64,000 nt of DNA from JARYGU01 sp033795365. GTDB taxonomy: Bacteria; Pseudomonadota; Alphaproteobacteria; Rhizobiales; Rhizobiaceae. The notes below the pieces were generated by a model. That model was not told the DNA's origin. It made no database searches and saw only the letters and a program-made list of their open reading frames with translations. Numbering within the stretch: position 1 is the first letter of the stretch; every line of letters starts with the position of its first letter. This document shows positions 52,846-60,024 of this stretch, in pieces. The stretch covers positions 319,964 through 383,963 of the forward strand of contig JARYGU010000005.1 of assembly GCA_033795365.1 (NCBI GenBank). Reading direction: 5' to 3'. The translations under genes and the position numbers were made by a program.

Positions 52846-53762
52846 GGCACCCTCCCGTCGTCGGCCCGCGCGACGAACATTCGGCGGTCTCGCGACTCCG
52901 CATCGCGATGCTCGCGCACCGGAACGGTGGGGCGAGAGTCGCCTGATGTACCGATGGTCTCCACTGGATCGGCTGTTCGCGTGTCGGTCGGGCGCATGAC
53001 GAAGAGCGGTGCGTCGCGCCAATCGGGCGGCGGCTCCGCGCGTTTCGCCGGATCGCCGGACGGAGCCGCGCCGCCGAGCAACGGTACGAGCGCGGCGACA
53101 TAGGCGCGGGTTTCTGCCGGCAGCGGCCGGCCCGTCGCGCGATGATCGTCATAGCGGCCGGGACCGGCATTGTAGGCGGCGAGCATCGCCGCGACAGTGC
53201 CGTAGCGATCCCACATCTCGCGCAGATAGGCGGTGCCTGCGAGGATGTTATCGCGGAGATCGTAAGGATCGCGGCCGAGGCGATAGCGCATGCGCAGGCC
53301 TGCCCAGGTGTCGGGCATGACCTGCATGAGCCCGATCGCGCCCGCCGTCGAGATCGCGCGCACATCGCATGCGCTTTCGGCGCGCAGCACCGCACGAATC
53401 CAGTGCTCGGGAATGCCGAAGCGCTGAGACGCCTCGGCGATATGCGCGCCGTGCGGATCGCTGACGGGCCGCGTGACGACGGCAGATTGCGCGATCGTGA
53501 CAGTCGGCCCGGACGAGAACGCCAGCACGGCCAGCGCGATCAGGAGGGCATAGCGCCGTGCCGACCTTTCTCCGCCGAACCGCCAGCCTGCCAGCGTGCT
53601 CGCTGCGGTCAAGGGTGCGCGCGAAGCGCCGGCCGGTGGCTGCCCTTGACCTTCGCTGCGCGCGCCGGCCGACTTGTGGTCGAGCGGGACAGAGGAATGA
53701 GACGGCATTCCCGCGAACAAAGGAATACGAGCTTTGAGCGCGATGATGACGGGTTGACGCAT
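52842..53762 (-). CDS. Lytic transglycosylase (VirB1-like)
   Basis: Exported peptidoglycan hydrolase (306 aa) that would open the wall for the mating channel. The SLT domain starts IAEASQRFGIPEHWIRAVLRAESA with the catalytic Glu in RAESACD, followed by GAIGLMQVMPDTW and AAYNAGPGRY. A hydrophobic segment at about residues 70-92 (RYALLIALAVLAFSSGPTV) is the probable signal or anchor; a later start would shorten the cytoplasmic end. The C-terminal tail contains VETIGTSG, encoded by DNA similar to the repA iteron-like repeats. It lies 3 nt after the DUF736 gene. Confidence 0.87.
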   Translation of the reverse strand: MRQPVIIALKARIPLFAGMPSHSSVPLDHKSAGARSEGQGQPPAGASRAPLTAASTLAGWRFGGERSARRYALLIALAVLAFSSGPTVTIAQSAVVTRPVSDPHGAHIAEASQRFGIPEHWIRAVLRAESACDVRAISTAGAIGLMQVMPDTWAGLRMRYRLGRDPYDLRDNILAGTAYLREMWDRYGTVAAMLAAYNAGPGRYDDHRATGRPLPAETRAYVAALVPLLGGAAPSGDPAKRAEPPPDWRDAPLFVMRPTDTRTADPVETIGTSGDSRPTVPVREHRDAESRDRRMFVARADDGRVP

Positions 53763-53765
53763 GCC

Positions 53766-54101
53766 TCAGTCCCGCTCTTCGCGCGGTTTGAGGCGCGTCC
53801 AGTGCAGCGACCATGACGATCCCGCATCGTCGTCGCGGAACAGGTTAGCGCGGATCGGCTGCGGCAATGCCGGATCGTCAAGCAGGATGGAAAGATATTC
53901 GCCGGCCTTCTCGCCGGTGCGTTTCCATCCCGCGCCGATCTCCGGGCCATCGTCGGCTCCGTGATGGACACGGAAGTCCGGCACATTCTCCGCGTCCGAA
54001 GGATCGGCGGGAACGATGGTGAGTTCGCGGTAGAGCGTGAGGGTGTGAACGCGCCCGGTGAAGCCGGACCCTTCGCGCGTGAACTGACCGATTTGCGGCA
54101 T
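53766..54101 (-). CDS. DUF736 family protein
   Basis: A 111-aa protein that is a constant neighbour of traF and the relaxase in Tn4371-like ICEs. It starts MPQIGQFTREGSGFTGRVHTL and holds FRVHHGADDGPEIGAGWKRTGEKAGEYLS, the DUF736 core, which resembles single-strand-binding or OB-type small proteins. Function is unknown; a relaxosome accessory role is likely from context. The frame extends 66 codons upstream without support; ATG 54101 is the family start. Confidence 0.88.
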   Translation of the reverse strand: MPQIGQFTREGSGFTGRVHTLTLYRELTIVPADPSDAENVPDFRVHHGADDGPEIGAGWKRTGEKAGEYLSILLDDPALPQPIRANLFRDDDAGSSWSLHWTRLKPREERD

Positions 54102-54168
54102 GATTGTCTCCATGCGGTGGCGTTGGGAAAGCCATCGGCGGGCACCGCTCCCGCCGATGGGGAAGCGG

Positions 54169-54714
54169 TCAGTGCGTCGGCGCTCGCCAGACGAAGCGGC
54201 CGTCGCCGTCCTCGTTGGTCCAGAGCGGCAGCGCGCGGCCGATGACGGCGCTGGCCGGAATGGGACCGAAGTAGCGCCCGTCCAGGCTGTCGCGGGCATC
54301 GATGTTCATGAGGAAGAGCTGGCCGTCGGCGATGACGCGACAGCCCTGCCAGACCGGCAGCGCGCGGCCGGTCCGGTCATGGTCAAGCGCATCGCCCATC
54401 TCCACGCCATCGACGGTGATGGCGCGGCGGGAGCGGCATACCCGCTGTCCCGGCAGGCCGAAGACACGCTTCAGAAGCGGCACGCCGCGACCGACATAGC
54501 CGCGCGCCACCATGAATCCGGCGAGCGGTTCGGGCGGCATGACCGCGACCAGCTCGGGCACAGTGAGCCGGTCAGCCGGTTCTATAGTGTAGAAGCCGAC
54601 CGGCGCGCTGGCGGTGACGTTCCATAGGAGTTTCGTCGGCATGTCGGCGACGCTGGTGGCGGCGATGCCGGTCACGGAGAGCAGCGTCACCGCGAGGATG
54701 CGGTGGCGGCTCAT
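54169..54714 (-). CDS. traF: TraF S26-family signal peptidase
   Basis: Periplasmic-facing serine protease that in IncP systems cuts and circularises the TrbC pilin (181 aa). One N-terminal membrane helix (ILAVTLLSVTGIAATSVA) is followed by the nucleophile Ser in TASAPVGFYTIEP and the general-base Lys in VPLLKRVFGLPGQRV. GGAGGA precedes ATG 54714, which overlaps the DUF2840 stop (ATGA); the ATG nine codons upstream is less well placed. Confidence 0.92.
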   Translation of the reverse strand: MSRHRILAVTLLSVTGIAATSVADMPTKLLWNVTASAPVGFYTIEPADRLTVPELVAVMPPEPLAGFMVARGYVGRGVPLLKRVFGLPGQRVCRSRRAITVDGVEMGDALDHDRTGRALPVWQGCRVIADGQLFLMNIDARDSLDGRYFGPIPASAVIGRALPLWTNEDGDGRFVWRAPTH

Positions 54715-55229
54715 GGATCGATCCTCCGGCGGCCGATCCATGCGGCATGGCGCCCTGGCGTATAGACGGCAGGCTCCAGCCCGGCGCTGAGCCGGTTATG
54801 GACGTGCCGCCAGTGATCGGGGGAAGCGTCGGCGGGATCGAGGCCGAGCGCTTCAACCGCGTCGATCGCGGCAAGCGCGCGCTGCACCTTCGGCCAGCCG
54901 TCGAGCCGCAACAGGATCTCGCCGCCGGGGCGAACGAAAGGCAGTGTCTGGAACGGCTCACCGCGGCCGATGGTGCGGACGATGTCGATGCGCGAGACGA
55001 TCGTGCCATGCTCGCCGGCCGCCCAGCGAACGAAGGCGAAGATGCTCTCGGGCGCGAAGCCAACGACGCTCCGGCGACGATCGAGGATTTGTTCGTAGGC
55101 TTTGCGGCCGAAGCGTATCCAGTGCTCGACCCTGCGTTTCTCAAAGGTCAGCTCGACCAGGGTGGTGAACGGTGCTGGCCCGTCCGGCAGCGGACGGCCG
55201 TGCGCGCGGTGAGAAGGTCTGCCGCTCAT
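54711..55229 (-). CDS. DUF2840 family protein
   Basis: A 172-aa protein of DUF2840, always found between repA/parA and traF in this ICE family. Recognisable blocks are TTLVELTFEKRRVEHWIRFG, VVGFAPESIFAFVRWAAGEHGT and VYTPGRHAAWIGRR at the C-terminus. Function unknown. Overlaps by ATGA with repA (55226-55229) and traF (54711-54714) make it part of one long translationally coupled operon. Confidence 0.88.
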   Translation of the reverse strand: MSGRPSHRAHGRPLPDGPAPFTTLVELTFEKRRVEHWIRFGRKAYEQILDRRRSVVGFAPESIFAFVRWAAGEHGTIVSRIDIVRTIGRGEPFQTLPFVRPGGEILLRLDGWPKVQRALAAIDAVEALGLDPADASPDHWRHVHNRLSAGLEPAVYTPGRHAAWIGRRRIDP

Positions 55230-56350
55230 GACCGGCCTCCATGGCGGTCGTCGTCGGCGAGCATGTGGCGCAGCACGTCGGCGATGGAGCGGACGGCACC
55301 GGCACCATGTCTCGCGCGCGGGTGCGTCAAAGAAGAAGAGTTAGATTTTCTGTTAGACTCTAAGTTAGCAGCCGGATTCCGGGTTTCAGGCCATAGGTTT
55401 AGCTGCGGTCCGTGCGCCTGATGTGCCGATAAGGCTGCGCCCGATGTGCCGATACCGCATGCGCCTGATGTGCCGATGGTTTCCACAGGCGTATTCACAG
55501 GCACTGTGGACAGGATTTCGGGGCGGATGCGCAGTAGCTCGCGACCGCGCTCGCGCTCGATCTGAAGGCGGTAGCCTGGGAGCGGCTGGCGGGCGGCGAT
55601 CCGGCGCAGGTCGAGCGCGAAGTCGGATACACGCGCCATGCTGCCCGACTTCACATGGAGATGCGCGACCTCGAACAGCCAGCCGTTGCGCTGGTGGCCG
55701 GCGTGCTTACGGGCGACACGATACAGCCAGCGCTCAATGCCGCCGGTCAGCCGGAAATAGGCAGGGTCGATGTTGAGGACGAGCGAGCGGTCGACGACGC
55801 TGTTGTAGAACCATTCGGGCAGGACAAATTCCATGCCCTCGACGCGGCCCGCGCGCGTTGTCATCTCCTCCCATTCGTTGATCCATGAGAATTGCCGGCG
55901 CCGCCAATGCGGGCCGTTTCGGATCGTCGTCGCGACGACGGTGGATTGCAGGCGCGCGAGCGCGGCCTTCAGCAGCACATATTGTCGGTTGCCGGTGGGC
56001 CGCCCAATGGCGCGCAGCAGATTATAGGGAGTGAAGCGGAAGAAGCGCGAGGTGCGCAGGCCGTCATTTTCGGCTGCCACTATCTGCGAGGCCGCCCATA
56101 TCAGCACGTCGGCGTCCCAAATGGTCGCCATGCCGTGTTCAGGCATGGCGAGCACCTGCACCTCGACCTCGGCGGCCTTGTAGAAAATAGGCTTCGTGCG
56201 CGGCGTCTTTGCCAGTGAGAAGAAAGGCCGCTCCATGAGATCGCGCTGATCGCGCGGGCTAGCATCGCCCGTCGCGACCACGAACGGGGGCAGGTGATTG
56301 CGCTCGCTCGTGTCGGCCGGCTGCGCTGGGCTGTGATCGTCGTGCAGCAT
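55226..56350 (-). CDS. repA: Replication initiator protein RepA
   Basis: A 374-aa replication initiator of the RepA family used by Tn4371-like ICEs and alphaproteobacterial plasmids, probably for rolling or theta replication of the excised circle. The initiator domain covers about residues 35-270 (ERPFFSLAKTPRTKPIFY, WDADVLIWAASQI, RWLYRVARKHAG). The C-terminal 80 residues are low-complexity and include IGTSG repeats whose DNA forms an iteron-like array. Its ATG follows directly after the stop of the AlpA-like gene. parA, expected downstream, is absent. Confidence 0.9.
   Translation of the reverse strand: MLHDDHSPAQPADTSERNHLPPFVVATGDASPRDQRDLMERPFFSLAKTPRTKPIFYKAAEVEVQVLAMPEHGMATIWDADVLIWAASQIVAAENDGLRTSRFFRFTPYNLLRAIGRPTGNRQYVLLKAALARLQSTVVATTIRNGPHWRRRQFSWINEWEEMTTRAGRVEGMEFVLPEWFYNSVVDRSLVLNIDPAYFRLTGGIERWLYRVARKHAGHQRNGWLFEVAHLHVKSGSMARVSDFALDLRRIAARQPLPGYRLQIERERGRELLRIRPEILSTVPVNTPVETIGTSGACGIGTSGAALSAHQAHGPQLNLWPETRNPAANLESNRKSNSSSLTHPRARHGAGAVRSIADVLRHMLADDDRHGGRS
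55420..55477. repeat. Iteron-like array in the 3' part of repA
   Basis: GATGTGCCGAT occurs at 55420, 55443 and 55467 in the same orientation, with spacings of 23 and 24 bp. Flanking CGCC/CCC bases are partly shared. Two copies are read as IGTSG, but the third, one base out of step, is read as SAHQA, so the DNA rather than the peptide is conserved. A fourth, near copy (GATGTACCGAT) lies at 52945-52955 in the lytic transglycosylase gene with matching flanks. Confidence 0.65.
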
Positions 56351-56620
56351 TCAGCACTTACCCCGCTCTTCGGGCGTCAGCGGACGCGCGGGGAAGACCG
56401 TGCTGCCGGTGATGTCGCGGGTAGATTTGCGGGAGCCGATTTCAGTCCAGGCTTCGAGATCGTGGACCGTGTAGAGGACGCGGCCGCCGATTTTTCGATA
56501 GGTCGGGCCGGTACCGTAGGTCCGGTGCTTCTCAAGGGTACGGATGGAAATGCCGAGGAAGCGGGCGGCTTCCTGCGTGCGCAGGAGACGCGGCGGCAGG
56601 CCCGCCAATGGATTGGCCAT
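56351..56620 (-). CDS. AlpA-like helix-turn-helix regulator (copy 2), upstream of repA
   Basis: An 89-aa winged-helix DNA-binding protein: RLLRTQEAARFLGISIRTLEKHRTYGTG is the HTH, followed by YRKIGGRVLYTVHDLEAWTE. It is the first gene of the repA operon, its stop codon touching the repA ATG, so it is likely to regulate replication or excision. AGAGG precedes ATG 56620; the frame extends 34 codons upstream into the shared leader repeat. It is a distant relative of the AlpA-like protein at 34261-34533. Confidence 0.87.
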   Translation of the reverse strand: MANPLAGLPPRLLRTQEAARFLGISIRTLEKHRTYGTGPTYRKIGGRVLYTVHDLEAWTEIGSRKSTRDITGSTVFPARPLTPEERGKC

Positions 56621-56673
56621 GGAGACACCTCTGGTTCGTCGTGATGCGCGCTGCCTTCGTGGCAGCGGGCTAC

Positions 56674-56742
56674 GGCGAACCATGGCGAGGGATCGGCGGC
56701 GGGTAGCGTGCCGCATTTGCACTTATGCGCAGGCGGCACCCC
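56674..56742 (-). repeat. Shared regulatory leader, copy B
   Basis: Second copy of the block at 34633-34701, here 54-122 bp upstream of the AlpA-like gene that heads the repA operon. Both copies share CGAACCATGGCGA, then GGATCGGC, then GGTAGCGTGCCGCATT, and end at GCGGCACCCC. It probably carries a promoter or binding site common to the excision and replication regulators. Confidence 0.75.
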
Positions 56743-56814
56743 GGGGCGTGCAGGCTGGAATCCCTGTTAGGAGGCAGAAGCGGCGGGCTTCTGGCTACAT
56801 GGTAGACTAGATGA

Positions 56815-57036
56815 CTACTTTGGCGCGCTGGTATTCTTCAGCAATTCGCCCGGCTCGATCCCAAGTGCCTCGGCGATCTGGCCAAGAACCGTGACACTGG
56901 CGGACACGTCGCCACGTTCGATGGCTCCGATGTAACGCATACTCAAGCCTGCCCGGTCGGCGAGTTCTTCCTGCGTCAAATTTTGATCATGGCGGATCCG
57001 ACGCAGATTCCTCGCCATGACCTCCTTGAGATCCAT
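56815..57036 (-). CDS. XRE-family helix-turn-helix repressor
   Basis: A 73-aa Cro/C1-type protein consisting of the HTH only: MARNLRRIRHDQNLTQEELA, then AGLSMRYIGAIERGDVSAS, and a final EALGIEPGELL. It is divergent from the RovC-like gene, and tandem TAGGAACGATC repeats lie in the shared promoter region, so it most likely represses itself and its neighbour. Such repressors commonly hold ICE transfer functions silent. Confidence 0.9.
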   Translation of the reverse strand: MDLKEVMARNLRRIRHDQNLTQEELADRAGLSMRYIGAIERGDVSASVTVLGQIAEALGIEPGELLKNTSAPK

Positions 57037-57055
57037 GACAAAAGAGGAACCAGCA

Positions 57056-57081
57056 TAGGAACGATCCTTCTAGGAACGATC
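57056..57081. promoter_or_regulatory. Tandem operator at the XRE/RovC-like divergent promoter
   Basis: TAGGAACGATC occurs at 57056-57066 and again at 57071-57081, 15 bp apart; the second is followed by ATTCC, giving the partial dyad GGAA-N6-TTCC. They lie 20-45 bp upstream of the XRE start and about 90-115 bp upstream of the RovC-like start. Direct repeats here are typical of Cro/C1-type repressor sites. Confidence 0.6.
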
Positions 57082-57169
57082 ATTCCCATTCGTATCAGAC
57101 CATGCTATTCATCGGGTTGTCCTGAAGTGCTTCATTATGTCCGCGTCCTCGATAAAAAGGGCAGAATTC

Positions 57170-57460
57170 ATGCGTGAACGGCCTCTGCTTGATCCAGATG
57201 TTGAAAATGAGGCCCCCAGAGGGCCCGATATCACGACCTATGACGAACAGCACTACGTAACCTATTTGCGGCTGTTAGATGCCAGCCGAAACGGCGCGGA
57301 CTGGCAGGAGGTCGCGCGCATCGTTCTGCACCGCGATCCCCTCCGTAATGAAGCAGAGACGAGGCGATGCTGGGAAAGCCACCTCGAACGCGCCCGGTGG
57401 ATCGCAAACAAAGGCTATCGACGCATTCTCGAACAAGAGATTGCCAACAATCACTTATAG
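57170..57460 (+). CDS. RovC/DUF2285-type DNA-binding domain protein
   Basis: A 96-aa protein found throughout alphaproteobacterial ICEs, recognised by YDEQHYVTYLRLLDAS, WQEVARIVLHRDP and RRCWESHLERARWIANKGYR. The family is treated as a DNA-binding regulator related to the RovC C-terminal domain. ATG 57170 (MRERPLLDPDVENEAP) matches the usual family start better than ATG 57137. The cargo ATPase gene starts only 12 bp after its stop, so the two may share a transcript. Confidence 0.75.
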   Translation: MRERPLLDPDVENEAPRGPDITTYDEQHYVTYLRLLDASRNGADWQEVARIVLHRDPLRNEAETRRCWESHLERARWIANKGYRRILEQEIANNHL

Positions 57461-57472
57461 GCTAACCGGAAG

Positions 57473-58444
57473 ATGATTTCGTGCCGTACGCCATTGACGG
57501 CACGAGGATTGAGATGCTTGAGGCGGGATCATTTATTGAGCATTGGAGATAAGGAAGACGCCATTACAGTCTCGGGCGTCGAGAAAAGATTTGGATGGGG
57601 AGGCCGGGCCTTTAAGGCGCTCGATGGGCTTTCTCTTGGTGTTCCGCAAGGCTGCGTATACGGCCTGCTGGGTCCGAACGGTGCCGGCAAGAGCACGTTG
57701 CTACGGATCATAGCTGGCCTCGTGCGCCCTGATCGCGGCTCGGTTTCCATATTCGGAGAAAATGCTGGCAGGGAATCGCGACGCCGCCTTGGCATGTTGA
57801 TCGAGGCCCCGGCGTTCTATCCATTCCTGACCGCACGCGAGCACTTGGAAATGTTCGCTCGGATGAACGAGTCCGCCACAATGGTAGAGCCTATTCTGCG
57901 GCGCGTTGGCATCGGCTACGCCGCGGACAAAAAGGTAGCTGCATTCTCGTTGGGGATGAAACAACGCCTGGGGATCGGCTGCGCGCTCGTCGGCCGGCCA
58001 GACGCTATCGTTCTCGATGAGCCGACGAACGGTCTCGATCCGGACGGCATCCTCGAAATGCGTTCGCTGATCGTTGATCTAGCCCAGAGGGACGGCATCA
58101 CCGTGCTGCTTTCGAGCCACCTCCTCGACGAGGTGGAGCGCGTGTGCGAGCGCGTCGCGATCTTGCGGAGCGGGAGAATGGCGGCGCATGGGAAAGTCGC
58201 TGACCTGCTCGACAGCCAAGCTCGCTTTTGGATTAACGTTGATTCACCGCAAACCGTGCTGGAGCGTTTGGCATCGCGGGCCGATGCAGGTGACGGTGGA
58301 GTTTATGTTCGAATTGGGCGCGACGATGCACCTGAACTCATACGCGCGCTTGTAAACGCGAACATCCGGATATTCGAAGCAAAATGGATCACTCCCGATC
58401 TGGAGTCGGTCTTCCTGTCGGAAACGCGGAGAGAGCCACAATGA
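57473..58444 (+). CDS. ABC transporter ATP-binding protein, BcrA-like (cargo)
   Basis: ATPase subunit of an exporter or membrane-stress ABC pair like BcrAB (bacitracin/lantibiotic resistance type). Walker A is LLGPNGAGKSTLLRI, the signature FSLGMKQRLGIGCAL, Walker B AIVLDEPTNGLDPDG, and the switch His in LLSSHLLDEVE. A C-terminal extension of about 90 residues follows, as in BcrA. The start is uncertain: ATG 57473 has GGAAG close by, while in-frame TTG 57536 would remove a Cys/Arg-rich leader. ATGA overlap with the permease gene. Confidence 0.88.
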   Translation: MISCRTPLTARGLRCLRRDHLLSIGDKEDAITVSGVEKRFGWGGRAFKALDGLSLGVPQGCVYGLLGPNGAGKSTLLRIIAGLVRPDRGSVSIFGENAGRESRRRLGMLIEAPAFYPFLTAREHLEMFARMNESATMVEPILRRVGIGYAADKKVAAFSLGMKQRLGIGCALVGRPDAIVLDEPTNGLDPDGILEMRSLIVDLAQRDGITVLLSSHLLDEVERVCERVAILRSGRMAAHGKVADLLDSQARFWINVDSPQTVLERLASRADAGDGGVYVRIGRDDAPELIRALVNANIRIFEAKWITPDLESVFLSETRREPQ

Positions 58445-59235
58445 GCGCTCTACTCTCGGCAGAGCTTCTGAAGCTTCTACGACAGCCAGGCATTCTATTC
58501 TGGGGGTTCGTTTCGGTTCCTGCCGCCGCACTCTGCCTCAAGATCGCGCTGGAGAGTTTTTTCGTCCTACGATCAGGAAACCTCCCGCAAGCACAAGCCG
58601 ATGCGCTTCTGTCAGCCGCGCAATCATTCGGCATCGCAGGCAATCCGATTGCACAGCTTCTCTATGCGATCGGTGTTTCCTCTGTCTTCTACGTCGAATA
58701 CCGCTTCTCGGCTTGGCGTAACCTCGTGCCACGGACAGGGCGTATTCCTCTCCTCGCCGCAAAACTCGCTGTTTGCCTCCTGTGCATGGTCATCGGTCTT
58801 GTTCTGACAGTCGTCGGAGACATGATCCTCAACACTGCGCTTAGCTTTCTCGGCGGCAGCACCAGCAATAGAACCCCAGTCCAAGCGGGCAGTATCCTCG
58901 TGCTCTGTGCGGCGTTTGTAATCGCCTTTCTCGAACTGGCGACCCTTGCTGCAGTTACCGCGACGCTCACGATCATATTCCGGAGCATGATCGCGGCAGT
59001 CGTTCCAGTATTTCTGGTAGGGATAACGTGCTCGATCCTGCAAGCTTATTTTGGCGCTGCCATAGCCAGCGTTCCCATGCCGTCCTTTGCTGCCGATGCC
59101 GCGCGAGCATGGCTTTTTGCGGGTGCCGAAGGGTCGTACGGCATCGCGGGTTTCGCCACACTAATGGCATGGCTCTTGGCGGCGGTAGCAGCCGGGTCTC
59201 TCATATTTTGGCGTCAGCCTCTGAATACCGAGTAG
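58441..59235 (+). CDS. ABC-2 type permease, BcrB-like (cargo)
   Basis: A 264-aa polytopic membrane protein with about six helices, for example ILFWGFVSVPAAALCLKIAL, LAVCLLCMVIGLVLTVVGD and MAWLLAAVAAGSLIFW. It starts MSALLSAELLKLLRQPG, the amphipathic opening typical of ABC-2 permeases. Paired with the ATPase by a 4-bp overlap, it would move or sense an envelope-active compound; the substrate is not evident. The following transglycosylase gene begins 35 bp later. Confidence 0.85.
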   Translation: MSALLSAELLKLLRQPGILFWGFVSVPAAALCLKIALESFFVLRSGNLPQAQADALLSAAQSFGIAGNPIAQLLYAIGVSSVFYVEYRFSAWRNLVPRTGRIPLLAAKLAVCLLCMVIGLVLTVVGDMILNTALSFLGGSTSNRTPVQAGSILVLCAAFVIAFLELATLAAVTATLTIIFRSMIAAVVPVFLVGITCSILQAYFGAAIASVPMPSFAADAARAWLFAGAEGSYGIAGFATLMAWLLAAVAAGSLIFWRQPLNTE

Positions 59236-59270
59236 CAGCGAAAACACTCATGTAACTCGCTGAAGCCTTG

Positions 59271-59972
59271 ATGAGTAGATCGACGAAAGACCAACCTGAG
59301 GGACATGCAGATCGAATGATGCGGATACTTAAATATGCGGGCGTGGCATTTGCTCTCTTGCTGGTCGGCCTCGTCGGTTATGGCGCTAAGGGATACTGGG
59401 ATGCGCTATCGGATGCAGAAAGCTTGCGAGCTCGTGCCGACGCGGTGATTGCTCAAGGCCGCGGCGGCGACTCTCTGGGGGCAGCCCATAGGGCTATTCT
59501 GCTCGCGGTCGAAGACCCGAATTTCTCAACGCATTCCGGTGTTGATTTCTCCACTCCGGGCGCTGGGTTGACCACCATCACTCAATCGGCTGCCAAGCGG
59601 CTCGCCTTTGAGGAATTCAATCCTGGCATCGGCAAGATACGCCAGACCGGCTATGCGCTTGGGCTGGAGAGGCGTCTTACCAAGGAGCAGATCCTCGCCC
59701 TGTGGCTGGAGACGCTGGAAATGGGCAAGGGGCCAAATGGCTGGATGGTCGGCTTCCATTCGGCAAGCTCAGCGATCTACGGGCGGCCTCCAGCCGAGCT
59801 GACCGAGGCCGAGTTTATCCGGCTGGCGGCGGTGCTAATAGCGCCGGCCTCCTATGATCTCGTTCGAAGCGACGCCAAGCTCGACGAACGCGCCGCGCGC
59901 ATCCAGCGTCTGGTAGCCGGAGCGTGCACGCCTGCGGGCTTTTCCGATGTTGGGCTCGAAGGGTGTCGGTAA
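59271..59972 (+). CDS. Compact GT51-like peptidoglycan transglycosylase (cargo)
   Basis: A 233-aa membrane-anchored protein (one helix at about residues 20-40) with a shortened glycosyltransferase-51 domain. Visible motifs are VEDPNFSTHSGVD with the catalytic Glu at about 81, GAGLTTITQ, LERRLTKEQILALWLE with the second Glu, and GFHSASSAIYG. Between the first two motifs only about four residues remain, where family members have 30 or more, so the donor site is reduced. It may be a modified or inactive lipid II polymerase. No transpeptidase domain. ATG 59271 is used; TTG 59268 is adjacent. Confidence 0.72.
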   Translation: MSRSTKDQPEGHADRMMRILKYAGVAFALLLVGLVGYGAKGYWDALSDAESLRARADAVIAQGRGGDSLGAAHRAILLAVEDPNFSTHSGVDFSTPGAGLTTITQSAAKRLAFEEFNPGIGKIRQTGYALGLERRLTKEQILALWLETLEMGKGPNGWMVGFHSASSAIYGRPPAELTEAEFIRLAAVLIAPASYDLVRSDAKLDERAARIQRLVAGACTPAGFSDVGLEGCR

Positions 59973-60024
59973 CAAATTCCATGAACTGCGACCGGATTTT
60001 GAGAAAGAAACATGGAGGAAGCAC

